From contig JANQPK010000122.1 in assembly GCA_028289505.1 (NCBI GenBank), positions 1-6,231 on the forward strand: a DNA stretch of 6,231 nt, written 5' to 3'. The translations under genes were made by a program, and so were the position numbers. Positions 1 through 6,200 of this stretch are shown one piece after another. This stretch comes from Cyclobacteriaceae bacterium. GTDB taxonomy: Bacteria > Bacteroidota > Bacteroidia > Cytophagales > Cyclobacteriaceae. The notes beneath the pieces are model-generated. The model was not told the DNA's origin. It made no database searches and saw nothing but the letters and a program-made list of their open reading frames with translations. Every line of letters begins with the position of its first letter. Position 1 is the stretch's first letter.

Positions 1-402
1 TTTTTGGCAGTCCAGGGTTTCATTGATTCTCAGCTTAATGCCACCGTCCAACCCGATTAGAATAGCGGCGAACTTTTCTCCAGGGGTAATGTAATTTTCG
101 AAAAGGGTGGTATCATGGGTCCAACTTTGGTTGTTTTGCTGAGGTAGCCCTGTTCTGTAACGGTCTGGCATTACCTGATAGGTGACAACTTTTCGCTCCT
201 CTAGCACAGGTTGGCAATTCTCCAATACCATAAACTGATTATGCCATAATTGAGAACTGGATGTTTCGCTTAGGATCAACAGAACTCGATTTTTCCACAG
301 ATGTTGGTCTAAGGATTGTCCCAGTAGATTATGGCAACCCATCGCAAAAATTATCAGAGGAATGAATGGTATCCTAAGCCAAACAAACCTACAACTTGGC
401 AT
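1..402 (-). CDS. DUF4174-domain protein with N-terminal export signal (3' end cut off)
   Basis: Reading the minus strand from ATG at 402 gives 134 uninterrupted codons up to the window edge, so the C-terminus and stop are missing. Residues 5-22 are hydrophobic after a short Arg-containing start and are followed by Cys23 in the context F-A-M-G-C, which looks like a signal peptide and possibly a lipobox (the -3 residue is Ala rather than the usual Leu). The mature part shows DUF4174 hallmarks: W-K-N-R-V-L-L-I at 36-43, an opening beta strand, and I-L-I-G-L-D-G-G-I-K-L-R at 114-125 near the end of the domain. DUF4174 is related to the thioredoxin-like domain of vertebrate CCDC80/SRPX proteins; no CxxC redox pair is visible here and its function is unknown. 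From the usual domain size, perhaps 15-25 residues are missing. The start overlaps the CDGSH gene by 14 bases in another frame, suggesting translational coupling. Family call fairly firm; lipoprotein status is inference. Confidence 0.8.
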   Translation of the reverse strand, partial: MPSCRFVWLRIPFIPLIIFAMGCHNLLGQSLDQHLWKNRVLLILSETSSSQLWHNQFMVLENCQPVLEERKVVTYQVMPDRYRTGLPQQNNQSWTHDTTLFENYITPGEKFAAILIGLDGGIKLRINETLDCQK

Positions 403-628
403 GCGAACCATCACAATATGGAGGGTTCTGAGTTTGTTTGCACATGCACATGGCGGCGGTGGTTTTGTCATCGGGTTTAAAAACAATCGGGGTCATATCA
501 GTTTCTTTATGCGCACCATTGCACCATGGTTGATTTTCGGAATAACCACAAGAACACCAGGCATAGTTTTTACCAGATTCCAGTGACTCCATAACCGGAG
601 ATTCACCAGCTACTTTAGCTTTGTCCAT
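389..628 (-). CDS. Twin CDGSH-type [2Fe-2S] iron-sulfur protein
   Basis: A 79-residue protein with two complete CDGSH motifs. The first is C25-x-C27 followed by P34-x-C36-N-G-A-H40; the second is C61-x-C63 followed by P70-x-C72-D-G-S-H76. Each has the three Cys and one His that bind a [2Fe-2S] cluster in this family (mitoNEET, CISD3/Miner2), so two clusters per chain are expected. The layout, two motifs in one short chain with no membrane anchor, resembles CISD3 and its bacterial relatives, thought to act in electron or cluster transfer; the partner here is unknown. The first motif has Asn37 where the second has Asp, a substitution tolerated in the family. There is no signal peptide, so it should be cytoplasmic. 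It lies 76 bases downstream of the M61 peptidase gene on the same strand, and its end overlaps the DUF4174 gene. No convincing promoter or Shine-Dalgarno site precedes it. Confidence 0.93.
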   Translation of the reverse strand: MDKAKVAGESPVMESLESGKNYAWCSCGYSENQPWCNGAHKETDMTPIVFKPDDKTTAAMCMCKQTQNPPYCDGSHAKL

Positions 629-704
629 TTTATTCTGCTTTTATATTTTAATAATAATCATTTTTATAACTTCCTATCTGTCATTTGGTTTATTTACACA
701 TCAT

Positions 705-2423
705 CTAAGAAGATTTTTGGTTGCTCAACCATGAATCATAGTTGTGTTCTTGCGAAGCGGAGCGGTGCTTGATTTTTTCTATGCGATATTGGTTGAAATA
801 ACGTGTTTTCGAAGCATAAAGTGTTACCCGAACTTTCCTCCCCTGCCGAAGTAACTCCAATTTAAGAGAATCTTTGGAGTTCAGCTGATTGTTTAATTTT
901 TGACTGGGTTTCTTGCCGTTCACCTTGATAATTACATCCTCCAAGCTAAGCTTTTTATATGCCGGTGAGTTTGGAATGATTTGTATTATCGTCAACTGTT
1001 GATTTACAAGTTGTGCTCGGAATCCAAAGAGCCGTTTTATTAATTGTTTGGAGCTGAGCTCTTTTAAGCTGCATCCAACCAGATGCAGTAAATCATTCAG
1101 CGGCTTTTCAAGAGGAACTACTCCATAGACATTTTGCTCAAAAAACTCCTTCAATGAACGTCCTGCAACTTGTTCACAGATGTTCTGAAAGTGCTTCAGT
1201 GTATATCCCACATTTTGGTCACCAAATTCCAACCATAACTTTCTCATCACATGGTCCAAAGACTTTTGATGGGAGGACATTTGACGTATCTGCAGATCCA
1301 GCATCAAAGAAACCAGTGCACCCTTGGTGTATATTGATACCTTCTTGTCCGGAGCTCCGGTGCGATAACCATCTACCCAAAGGTCTCTGGAAGACTCTAC
1401 CAAACTGGCATGATGCCTTCCTTGATTTTCAAAATGGCGCTTGAATAACTTATCCAACTCCTTAAAATATTGTGGATGACTTATCACGCCCGAACGAACT
1501 AGAAACAGATCCCCGTAATAGGTAGTGACTCCCTCAGCAATAAAGCCGGTATCGAAATAGTTCTCTTGATTGAACTTGTAGGGCAGTAGTTCTTTTGGCC
1601 GAATCTTCTTGATATTCCAACAATGAAAAAGCTCGTGGGAGCTCACCCCTAAAAAATCCAGATAGCGCCCTTTATGAAGCTCACCACCAGGACCCAGGAC
1701 AATAACCGTGCTGTTGCTATGTTCAACCCCATGGTAGGCTTTAACCTGGGGGATTTGGAACAAAAAGTGAAACTCCGATTCGGGAAAACCACCCATAGTT
1801 TCAATCTGCTCAGCAGCAAAATTTTTAAAGACATCAATGATTTTGGTTTTTGATAAGCCATGGGACCCCTGGAACCACAAATGAAACTTCACGCCATGCT
1901 TTTGAAACTTCCAGTGTTTCAATTTGGCTGAGGCTATTACGGGACAATCAACCAACTGGTAGTAGTTTCTCGCCAATAACTGCCTGGGTTTGCTTATGGT
2001 AAGGCCACTTGCAATTTTAAATGAGGGATCTATCTGAAGATCTACAAGGCAAGGTTCATCGATCAGTTCATCAAGGTAAACCAAGCAATTGATGAAATTG
2101 AGATAAAGCTGTTGATCATCCAGAATACTTCCGCCAGCGTCAAGTTGATAGGCATAGTACTGGTATTTTACCCATACCTCTGTACCCTCTGGAACCGTAA
2201 CTTGCCAGCAGTTACTGGAAATTTTCTTACAGGACAAAGTACTGCCAAGATGGTCAGTGGCGTTAAATTCCCTGATATACTGAGCATAGTTGGTGAATTC
2301 ATAGCGGCCAGGTCTCCAAGCTGGGATCAGAAATTTCAGCAAGCGCTTGCCTTTGATGCGACATTTCAAAGTGATGTCAACAAAATGGCTCAAGGGATTT
2401 TGGTAGCTTATAGTATAATGCAT
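705..2423 (-). CDS. M61-family (glycyl aminopeptidase-like) metallopeptidase with PDZ domain
   Basis: This 572-residue protein has the full M61 architecture. Residues 1 to about 165 form the beta-rich N-terminal domain, with the typical start (M-H-Y-T-I-S-Y) and the W-R-P-G-R-Y-E segment at 36-42. The catalytic domain, about 170-440, has H-G-V-E-H at 231-235, the zinc motif H263-E-L-F-H267 followed by W-N, and the third ligand Glu297 in A-E-G-V-T-T-Y-Y. Y-T-K-G-A-L-V-S-L at 365-373 is another family signature. A PDZ domain spans about 465-540, followed by a basic tail of about 30 residues. All expected zinc and catalytic residues are present, and the length is close to the usual 580-620. No signal peptide is visible, so it is probably cytoplasmic. 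Characterised relatives are aminopeptidases with some preference for N-terminal Gly or Ala; the substrate here cannot be read from sequence. It is transcribed divergently from rpmH. Confidence 0.93.
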   Translation of the reverse strand: MHYTISYQNPLSHFVDITLKCRIKGKRLLKFLIPAWRPGRYEFTNYAQYIREFNATDHLGSTLSCKKISSNCWQVTVPEGTEVWVKYQYYAYQLDAGGSILDDQQLYLNFINCLVYLDELIDEPCLVDLQIDPSFKIASGLTISKPRQLLARNYYQLVDCPVIASAKLKHWKFQKHGVKFHLWFQGSHGLSKTKIIDVFKNFAAEQIETMGGFPESEFHFLFQIPQVKAYHGVEHSNSTVIVLGPGGELHKGRYLDFLGVSSHELFHCWNIKKIRPKELLPYKFNQENYFDTGFIAEGVTTYYGDLFLVRSGVISHPQYFKELDKLFKRHFENQGRHHASLVESSRDLWVDGYRTGAPDKKVSIYTKGALVSLMLDLQIRQMSSHQKSLDHVMRKLWLEFGDQNVGYTLKHFQNICEQVAGRSLKEFFEQNVYGVVPLEKPLNDLLHLVGCSLKELSSKQLIKRLFGFRAQLVNQQLTIIQIIPNSPAYKKLSLEDVIIKVNGKKPSQKLNNQLNSKDSLKLELLRQGRKVRVTLYASKTRYFNQYRIEKIKHRSASQEHNYDSWLSNQKSS

Positions 2424-2495
2424 GGATACGAATCAGACGGAAGATAGCAACTTCTTTGAAATCCACTTCACAGTGAGCTATTTTGAGATGGAAGT

Positions 2496-2525
2496 TTTTT
2501 AATTAAAGTTTGGTGCTTATCTTTG
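2496..2525 (+). promoter_or_regulatory. Candidate Bacteroidota-type promoter of rpmH
   Basis: TATCTTTG at 2518-2525 is an exact match to the Bacteroidota -7 element TAnnTTTG and lies 24 bases before the rpmH start. The expected -33 position (about 2496-2498) falls in a run of T (2495-2500) rather than a clean TTG, so the upstream half is only partial. The spacer begins with the palindrome TTTAATTAAA (2498-2507) and is AT-rich. A 5-base inverted repeat flanks the -7 element (separate entry). Assignment rests on consensus match and position only. Confidence 0.6.
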
Positions 2526-2529
2526 CACC
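2512..2529. repeat. Inverted repeat GGTGC-N8-GCACC spanning the rpmH -7 element
   Basis: GGTGC at 2512-2516 and GCACC at 2525-2529 are perfect inverted copies separated by 8 bases. The gap holds most of the TATCTTTG promoter element; its final G is the first base of the right arm. The position would suit an operator or a small hairpin at the start of the transcript, but five-base arms arise by chance easily, so function is speculative. Confidence 0.35.
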
Positions 2530-2549
2530 CCATACAATAATACAAGCAG

Positions 2550-2708
2550 ATGAAAAGGACTTTTCAGCCATCGAACAGAAAGAGAAAGAACAAGCACGGT
2601 TTCAGGTCTAGGATGGCTTCTGCCAGCGGTAGAGCGGTAATCTCAAATCGTCGTGCCAAAGGGAGAAAGAAACTTACCGTTTCAGATGAACGCACCCATT
2701 TGAAGTAA
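2550..2708 (+). CDS. rpmH: 50S ribosomal protein L34
   Basis: This 52-residue, strongly basic protein starts M-K-R-T-F-Q-P-S-N-R-K-R and continues with H-G-F-R-S-R-M at 16-22 and G-R-A-V-I-S-N-R-R-A-K-G-R at 27-39, the core of L34 that packs into 23S rRNA in the large subunit. Bacterial L34 is usually 44-47 residues; the few extra residues form an acidic-basic tail (S-D-E-R-T-H-L-K), as often seen in Bacteroidota. It is followed by rnpA after 64 bases, the widely conserved rpmH-rnpA order. No Shine-Dalgarno sequence precedes the ATG, as is usual in this phylum. A TAnnTTTG promoter element lies just upstream. Confidence 0.97.
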   Translation: MKRTFQPSNRKRKNKHGFRSRMASASGRAVISNRRAKGRKKLTVSDERTHLK

Positions 2709-2723
2709 GCCACTTCTGGCCAA

Positions 2724-2753
2724 TTGCTCGGGGTCTAAAAAATGTTACTTTTA
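2724..2753 (+). promoter_or_regulatory. Possible internal promoter before rnpA
   Basis: TTG at 2724-2726, a 19-base gap, and TACTTTTA at 2746-2753 together resemble the Bacteroidota consensus; the -7 part differs from TAnnTTTG only at its last base. It lies in the 64-base rpmH-rnpA gap, with 19 bases between it and the TTG start of rnpA. It could let rnpA and the protease be expressed apart from rpmH. Evidence is sequence similarity only, in an AT-rich spacer where chance matches are common. Confidence 0.35.
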
Positions 2754-2772
2754 GTAATAAAAACGGGCAGTC

Positions 2773-3150
2773 TTGAACAAATTTCCCAAGTCAGAGCGAC
2801 TACGAGGTAAACGCGCGGTTGAAGAACTCTTCACTGCGGGGAAGCATTTTACTGTTTATCCGTTCAAAGTGATTTTTTACCGGAAACAGCAACTACAGCC
2901 TCCATTGCCCAATCAAATGATGGTGGCGGTTCCCAAAAGAACCTTTAAAAGAGCGGTTGACCGCAATCGTATTAAAAGACTTTGCCGAGAAGCATTTCGT
3001 CTTCACAAAAACCTGATCCCTAATAAGTACGACAAGTATTACCTGTTGATTGGCTATATTTATATTGGTAAGGAGGTACCACAATATGAGCTGGTAGAAC
3101 AGAAACTAAAACAGTCCTTACTTCGTTTAAAAGAAATGGTGCACAACTAA
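2773..3150 (+). CDS. rnpA: Ribonuclease P protein component
   Basis: A 125-residue basic protein, the cofactor of the RNase P ribozyme that removes the 5' leader of precursor tRNAs. The N-terminus F-P-K-S-E-R-L-R-G (4-12) matches the family, and the RNR signature is clear: K-R-A-V-D-R-N-R-I-K-R-L-C-R-E-A-F-R at 59-76, the helix that contacts RNase P RNA. Length is normal (110-135). The start is TTG at 2773; a stop (TAA, 2758-2760) lies five codons upstream in frame with no ATG or GTG between, and the N-terminal family match begins immediately, so TTG is the only sensible start. This rare start may hold translation low. The S41 protease gene follows after 9 bases, so the two are almost certainly cotranscribed. 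The yidD gene that follows rnpA in many bacteria is absent here. Confidence 0.95.
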   Translation: MNKFPKSERLRGKRAVEELFTAGKHFTVYPFKVIFYRKQQLQPPLPNQMMVAVPKRTFKRAVDRNRIKRLCREAFRLHKNLIPNKYDKYYLLIGYIYIGKEVPQYELVEQKLKQSLLRLKEMVHN

Positions 3151-3159
3151 TAGTTCGTT

Positions 3160-4818
3160 ATGGGAAAATTCAATAAATCCGTTTTGTTCTTATTCTCCAT
3201 TGCCTTGATCGGTGTGTTTTTAGCCTTTAAAACACCTGCCGACAAGTACTTCGAGATTACCAAGAACCTCGATATTTTTGCTACCCTTTACAAAGAGGTG
3301 AATACCTACTATGTAGACGAAGTTGATCCCAATAAACTGATTAAAACTGGTATTAATGCCATGCTGGAATCATTGGATCCCTATACCAACTATATTCCGG
3401 AGGATGATATTGAGGATTATCGAACCATGACTACCGGGCAGTATGGCGGAATAGGCGCTTTGATTGGCACTAGGAATGGAAGAAACATGATAATCATGCC
3501 CTATGAGGGATTTCCTGCGCATGACGCAGGCCTGAAGATTGGAGATGAAATCATTATGGTCGATGGGATTGACGTCAAAAAGAAAGCCTATACCGATATC
3601 AGTAAATTGCTAAGGGGGCAAGCCAACAGCAAACTCAATATCGCGGTAAGGCGTCATGGCACCGTTGATCCCATCCAGGTGGAGATGACTAGAGAAAAAA
3701 TTACTATCGATAATGTGCAGTATTATGGCATGGTCGAAGATTATATCGGCTATATCAAACTGTCGGATTTTACCACCAACGCTGGAAAAGAGGTGAAGAA
3801 CGCTTTGGTTGAACTAAAGGAGCAAGGAGCTACCAAAATGATATTGGATTTGAGAGGAAACCCAGGAGGGCTATTGAATGAGGCGGTTAATGTCTCAAAC
3901 ATATTCATTCCTAAGGGTTCAGAGGTGGTGAGTACCAAAGGAAAAATGACTGATTGGAATAAAACCTACAAAGCATTAAACCCACCGACAGATACTGAAA
4001 TACCTTTGGTGGTGCTGACCAGCAGTAGTAGTGCTTCAGCTTCGGAAATTGTGGCGGGTGTAGTACAGGATTACGATCGAGGAGTGCTAGTGGGACAAAA
4101 GACCTTTGGTAAAGGTTTGGTTCAGGCCACCAGACCGCTTACCTACAACTCCCAACTTAAAGTTACCACTGCTAAGTATTACATTCCCAGTGGTCGTTGC
4201 ATCCAAGCTATTGATTACAGCCATCGAAATGATGACGGGAGCGTGGGCAAAGTGCCGGACTCTTTAAAAGTGGCATTCAAAACTCGCAATAATCGTACAG
4301 TCTATGATGGTGGCGGTGTAGATCCTGATATTGTAGTGGAATTAGAGTACTTAGCTCCTATAGCAGTTAGCTTGGTCAATAAGGGTTTGATATTTGATTA
4401 TGCTACGGAGTACCATTATACACATCCCACGATTGCGCCTTCCCGTGATTTTGAATTGACTGATGCAGAATACCAGGAATTCGTAGGGTGGCTCAAGGAT
4501 AAAGACTATGATTACACTACCAGAGTAGAAAACAGCATCGATGATCTAATCAAGATGGCCAAGAAGGAAAAGTATTACGAAGACATTGATGAGCAGATAC
4601 AATCCCTTAAGGTGAAAGTGCATCACAATAAGGAAACGGATCTGCAGAAATTTAAATCAGATATTAAGCAGATACTGGAGGAAGAAATAAGTAGTAGGTA
4701 CTATTTGAGAAAGGGTGTGGTAGAGACTTCTTTCAGTTCGGATGAGTCTATTCGGTCAGCAGTTGATATTCTAAATGATAATGAGCGTTATCATCAACTA
4801 TTGCAAGAAGCCAATTAG
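3160..4818 (+). CDS. S41-family C-terminal processing peptidase (CtpA/Prc-like)
   Basis: This 552-residue protein opens with two Lys and a hydrophobic stretch (about 7-23, S-V-L-F-L-F-S-I-A-L), a signal peptide or N-terminal anchor that places it in the periplasm or at the inner membrane. Residues 35-90 form the usual N-terminal helical part, with L-D-P-Y-T-N-Y-I-P at 72-80. A PDZ domain lies at about 92-180, carrying the Y-G-G-I-G binding loop at 95-99. The S41 core follows, with D-L-R-G-N-P-G-G at 230-237 and S-A-S-A-S-E-I at 291-297. By comparison with E. coli Prc (Ser430/Lys455), the dyad is Ser293 and Lys318 (in T-F-G-K-G), with the same 25-residue spacing, so it should be active. About 400-552 is a charged C-terminal extension common in the Bacteroidota form. 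Members trim or degrade proteins from the C-terminus; the substrate is unknown. It sits 9 bases after rnpA and is followed by a terminator. Confidence 0.95.
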   Translation: MGKFNKSVLFLFSIALIGVFLAFKTPADKYFEITKNLDIFATLYKEVNTYYVDEVDPNKLIKTGINAMLESLDPYTNYIPEDDIEDYRTMTTGQYGGIGALIGTRNGRNMIIMPYEGFPAHDAGLKIGDEIIMVDGIDVKKKAYTDISKLLRGQANSKLNIAVRRHGTVDPIQVEMTREKITIDNVQYYGMVEDYIGYIKLSDFTTNAGKEVKNALVELKEQGATKMILDLRGNPGGLLNEAVNVSNIFIPKGSEVVSTKGKMTDWNKTYKALNPPTDTEIPLVVLTSSSSASASEIVAGVVQDYDRGVLVGQKTFGKGLVQATRPLTYNSQLKVTTAKYYIPSGRCIQAIDYSHRNDDGSVGKVPDSLKVAFKTRNNRTVYDGGGVDPDIVVELEYLAPIAVSLVNKGLIFDYATEYHYTHPTIAPSRDFELTDAEYQEFVGWLKDKDYDYTTRVENSIDDLIKMAKKEKYYEDIDEQIQSLKVKVHHNKETDLQKFKSDIKQILEEEISSRYYLRKGVVETSFSSDESIRSAVDILNDNERYHQLLQEAN

Positions 4819-4840
4819 AAACCTAAGTAGAGAATAGTGG

Positions 4841-4866
4841 AATGCCATCCGCAAGATGGCATTTTT
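4841..4866 (+). terminator. Rho-independent terminator after the S41 protease gene
   Basis: A perfect 9-base-pair stem, AATGCCATC (4841-4849) and GATGGCATT (4855-4863), encloses a 5-base loop (CGCAA) and runs into a T tract (4862-4866). It begins 22 bases after the protease stop codon and should end the rpmH-rnpA-protease transcript. The T run is short, so some readthrough into tsaB is possible. Confidence 0.85.
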
Positions 4867-4905
4867 CATTGGTAACCGGAGTCGGCTTGTAACCACTTTT
4901 GAAGA

Positions 4906-5607
4906 ATGACATATTTACTTAGTATCGAGACTGCCACCAGTGTATGTTCAGTGGCTTTACATCATCAGGGCAAATTGCTGGGCTGCCAGTCATTGATGCT
5001 GGATAAATCGCATTCTTCTCACTTAGCGGTTATGATAGATCAACTGCTCAACAACTGTAAGATCAATAGAAATCATCTGCAGGCAGTTGCAGTATCCAAG
5101 GGTCCAGGCTCATACACGGGTTTACGCATTGGCACCGCCACTGCCAAAGGAATTTGTTATGGTCTTGACATACCTTTAATCGCGGTTAATACTTTGGAGG
5201 GGTTGGCTTACCAATTTAAGCATGTACCGTTAGCAGTCGATTATTTATGCCCTATGATTGATGCTAGAAGAATGGAGGTATACTGTGCCCTGTTCAATAG
5301 CAGTTTTGATACTATGGAACCGACCAGAGCTGTGGTGGTAGAGACCGGTGTTTTTGATAGTTGGTTTAATAAAGGGAATGTAGTGTTTTTTGGTAATGGG
5401 TCAGCCAAGTGCAGACTGGTTCTAGCTGGTAAGAACAGTTTGTTTGCAGAAAATGTGCAAGCGAGTGCGTCCACCATTGGCTTTCTGGCTAATCTTAAGT
5501 TTGAGAAAGGTGAATTTGAGGATTTGGCTTATTTTGAGCCTTTTTACCTGAAAGCATACAGAACCACTGTACCTAAGAATAAAATTGGAGTAGCAAATGA
5601 AAAATAA
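4906..5607 (+). CDS. tsaB: tRNA N6-threonylcarbamoyladenosine biosynthesis protein TsaB
   Basis: TsaB (YeaZ) partners with TsaD and TsaE to transfer threonylcarbamoyl from the TsaC product to A37 of tRNAs reading ANN codons. The 233-residue protein has the family's ASKHA-fold N-terminus (L-L-S-I-E-T-A-T at 4-11), K-S-H-S-S-H-L at 34-40, the signature S-K-G-P-G-S-Y-T-G-L-R-I-G at 64-76, and P-M-I-D-A-R-R-M-E-V-Y at 116-126. A C-terminal E-P-F-Y-L-K at 211-216 is also typical. Length matches the family (about 220-235). It lacks the paired His metal ligands of TsaD, which separates it from that paralogue and fits a structural role dimerising with TsaD. The ATG at 4906 puts I-E-T-A-T at the correct distance from the N-terminus. 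No clear promoter lies in the 39 bases after the terminator. It overlaps the DUF2480 gene by 11 bases. Confidence 0.95.
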   Translation: MTYLLSIETATSVCSVALHHQGKLLGCQSLMLDKSHSSHLAVMIDQLLNNCKINRNHLQAVAVSKGPGSYTGLRIGTATAKGICYGLDIPLIAVNTLEGLAYQFKHVPLAVDYLCPMIDARRMEVYCALFNSSFDTMEPTRAVVVETGVFDSWFNKGNVVFFGNGSAKCRLVLAGKNSLFAENVQASASTIGFLANLKFEKGEFEDLAYFEPFYLKAYRTTVPKNKIGVANEK

Positions 5608-6130
5608 TTTACAGGAAGGCCCTATTGTCAATAGAGTAGCGCAAAGCGCACTGGTAACTTTTAATTTAGAGACTTTATACCATCCCGGGAAGCGCATGTT
5701 ATGGGATATCAAGGATCAACTATACCAGGAGATCATTCTCAAGGAGAAGGACTTCCGAGCGTTTATCAAGACCCATGACTGGTCCCAGTATCAAGGATAC
5801 AATATTGCCATTACCTGCAGTGTAGATGCCATTGTTCCTACATGGGCTTATATGCTACTGGCGGCTAATCTCAACCCTTATGTAAATCACCTGGTTTTCG
5901 GCGACTTGTCAGACCTTGAGAACAGTTTGTTTCAAAAGGCTATAGCAGAAATTGACTTACAGCAGTATCGCCAAGCAAAGGTGGTAATCAAAGGTTGTGG
6001 CAGTGTACCTGTACCGGATTTTGCCTATGTTGAAGCGGTACGGGTGCTACAACAAGTTGCAGGGTCCATTATGTATGGCGAACCTTGTAGTACAGTGCCG
6101 CTTTACAAGCGGCCAAAAACCAAAGTGTGA
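5597..6130 (+). CDS. DUF2480 family protein, function unknown
   Basis: This 177-residue protein matches DUF2480 as I know it from Bacteroidota: I-V-N-R-V-A at 10-15, D-I-K-D-Q-L-Y-Q at 37-44, I-L-K-E-K-D-F-R at 47-54, H-D-W-S-Q-Y-Q-G at 60-67, C-S-V-D-A-I-V-P-T-W-A-Y at 74-85, V-V-I-K-G-C at 129-134 and the near-terminal G-E-P-C-S-T-V-P-L-Y-K-R at 161-172. Cys74, Cys134 and Cys164, with Asp77, lie in the most family-like stretches and could bind a metal or form a catalytic site; that is inference. No signal peptide or membrane segment is seen, so it is likely cytoplasmic. Its ATG lies inside the end of tsaB (11-base overlap, different frame), so translation is probably coupled, hinting at a link with tRNA modification or merely shared expression. 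The length looks complete. Confidence 0.9.
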   Translation: MKNNLQEGPIVNRVAQSALVTFNLETLYHPGKRMLWDIKDQLYQEIILKEKDFRAFIKTHDWSQYQGYNIAITCSVDAIVPTWAYMLLAANLNPYVNHLVFGDLSDLENSLFQKAIAEIDLQQYRQAKVVIKGCGSVPVPDFAYVEAVRVLQQVAGSIMYGEPCSTVPLYKRPKTKV

Positions 6131-6169
6131 CACTAATCATGGGATCTTACTATTTATTTTAGGAATAGA

Positions 6170-6200
6170 TTGTGTAGTAAATAAAAAGGTTTTAGTTTTG
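6170..6200 (+). promoter_or_regulatory. Strong Bacteroidota-type promoter candidate reading off the right edge
   Basis: TTG at 6170-6172, a 20-base spacer, and TAGTTTTG at 6193-6200 give an exact match to the -33/-7 consensus of the main Bacteroidota sigma factor. It lies 39 bases past the DUF2480 stop in a gap with no supported reading frame. Transcription would start around 6205-6210; only about 25 bases of the transcript are visible, so the gene it serves is unknown. Confidence 0.65.

Noticed and set aside
291..299. TTTTCCACA, matching a DnaA-box consensus (TTWTNCACA), in a window containing rpmH-rnpA, which sit near oriC in many bacteria
   Set aside because: It is a single copy inside the DUF4174 coding region, with no cluster of boxes, no AT-rich unwinding region beside it and no dnaA gene in view.
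2112..2447. Plus-strand open frame of 111 codons antisense to the 5' end of the M61 peptidase gene
   Set aside because: The M61 frame on the other strand has full family similarity across the same bases; the antisense protein shows no recognisable motif or domain.
2424..2470. Search for a minus-strand promoter of the M61 gene; the closest match is TATCTTCC about 20 bases before the start
   Set aside because: Two of the six fixed -7 bases are wrong and no TTG lies at the -33 distance, so it is not listed as a feature, although a promoter must exist somewhere in the 126-base divergent gap.
2743..2759. Hairpin TGTTACT-TTT-AGTAATA that, read on the minus strand, is followed by a T run and looks like a weak terminator
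   Set aside because: The stem is nearly all A-T with a G-U pair, and no minus-strand gene lies upstream for it to terminate. On the plus strand it is followed by A rather than T. It overlaps the candidate rnpA promoter.
4869..4901. Possible tsaB promoter: TTG at 4869-4871 and CACTTTTG at 4894-4901
   Set aside because: The -7 element has C in place of the conserved first T, the spacer is 22 bases, and the tsaB ATG would be only 5 bases away, leaving almost no leader.
5422..5712. Minus-strand open frame of 96 codons across the tsaB/DUF2480 junction
   Set aside because: It lies opposite two well-supported genes and gives a low-complexity protein with no recognisable family.
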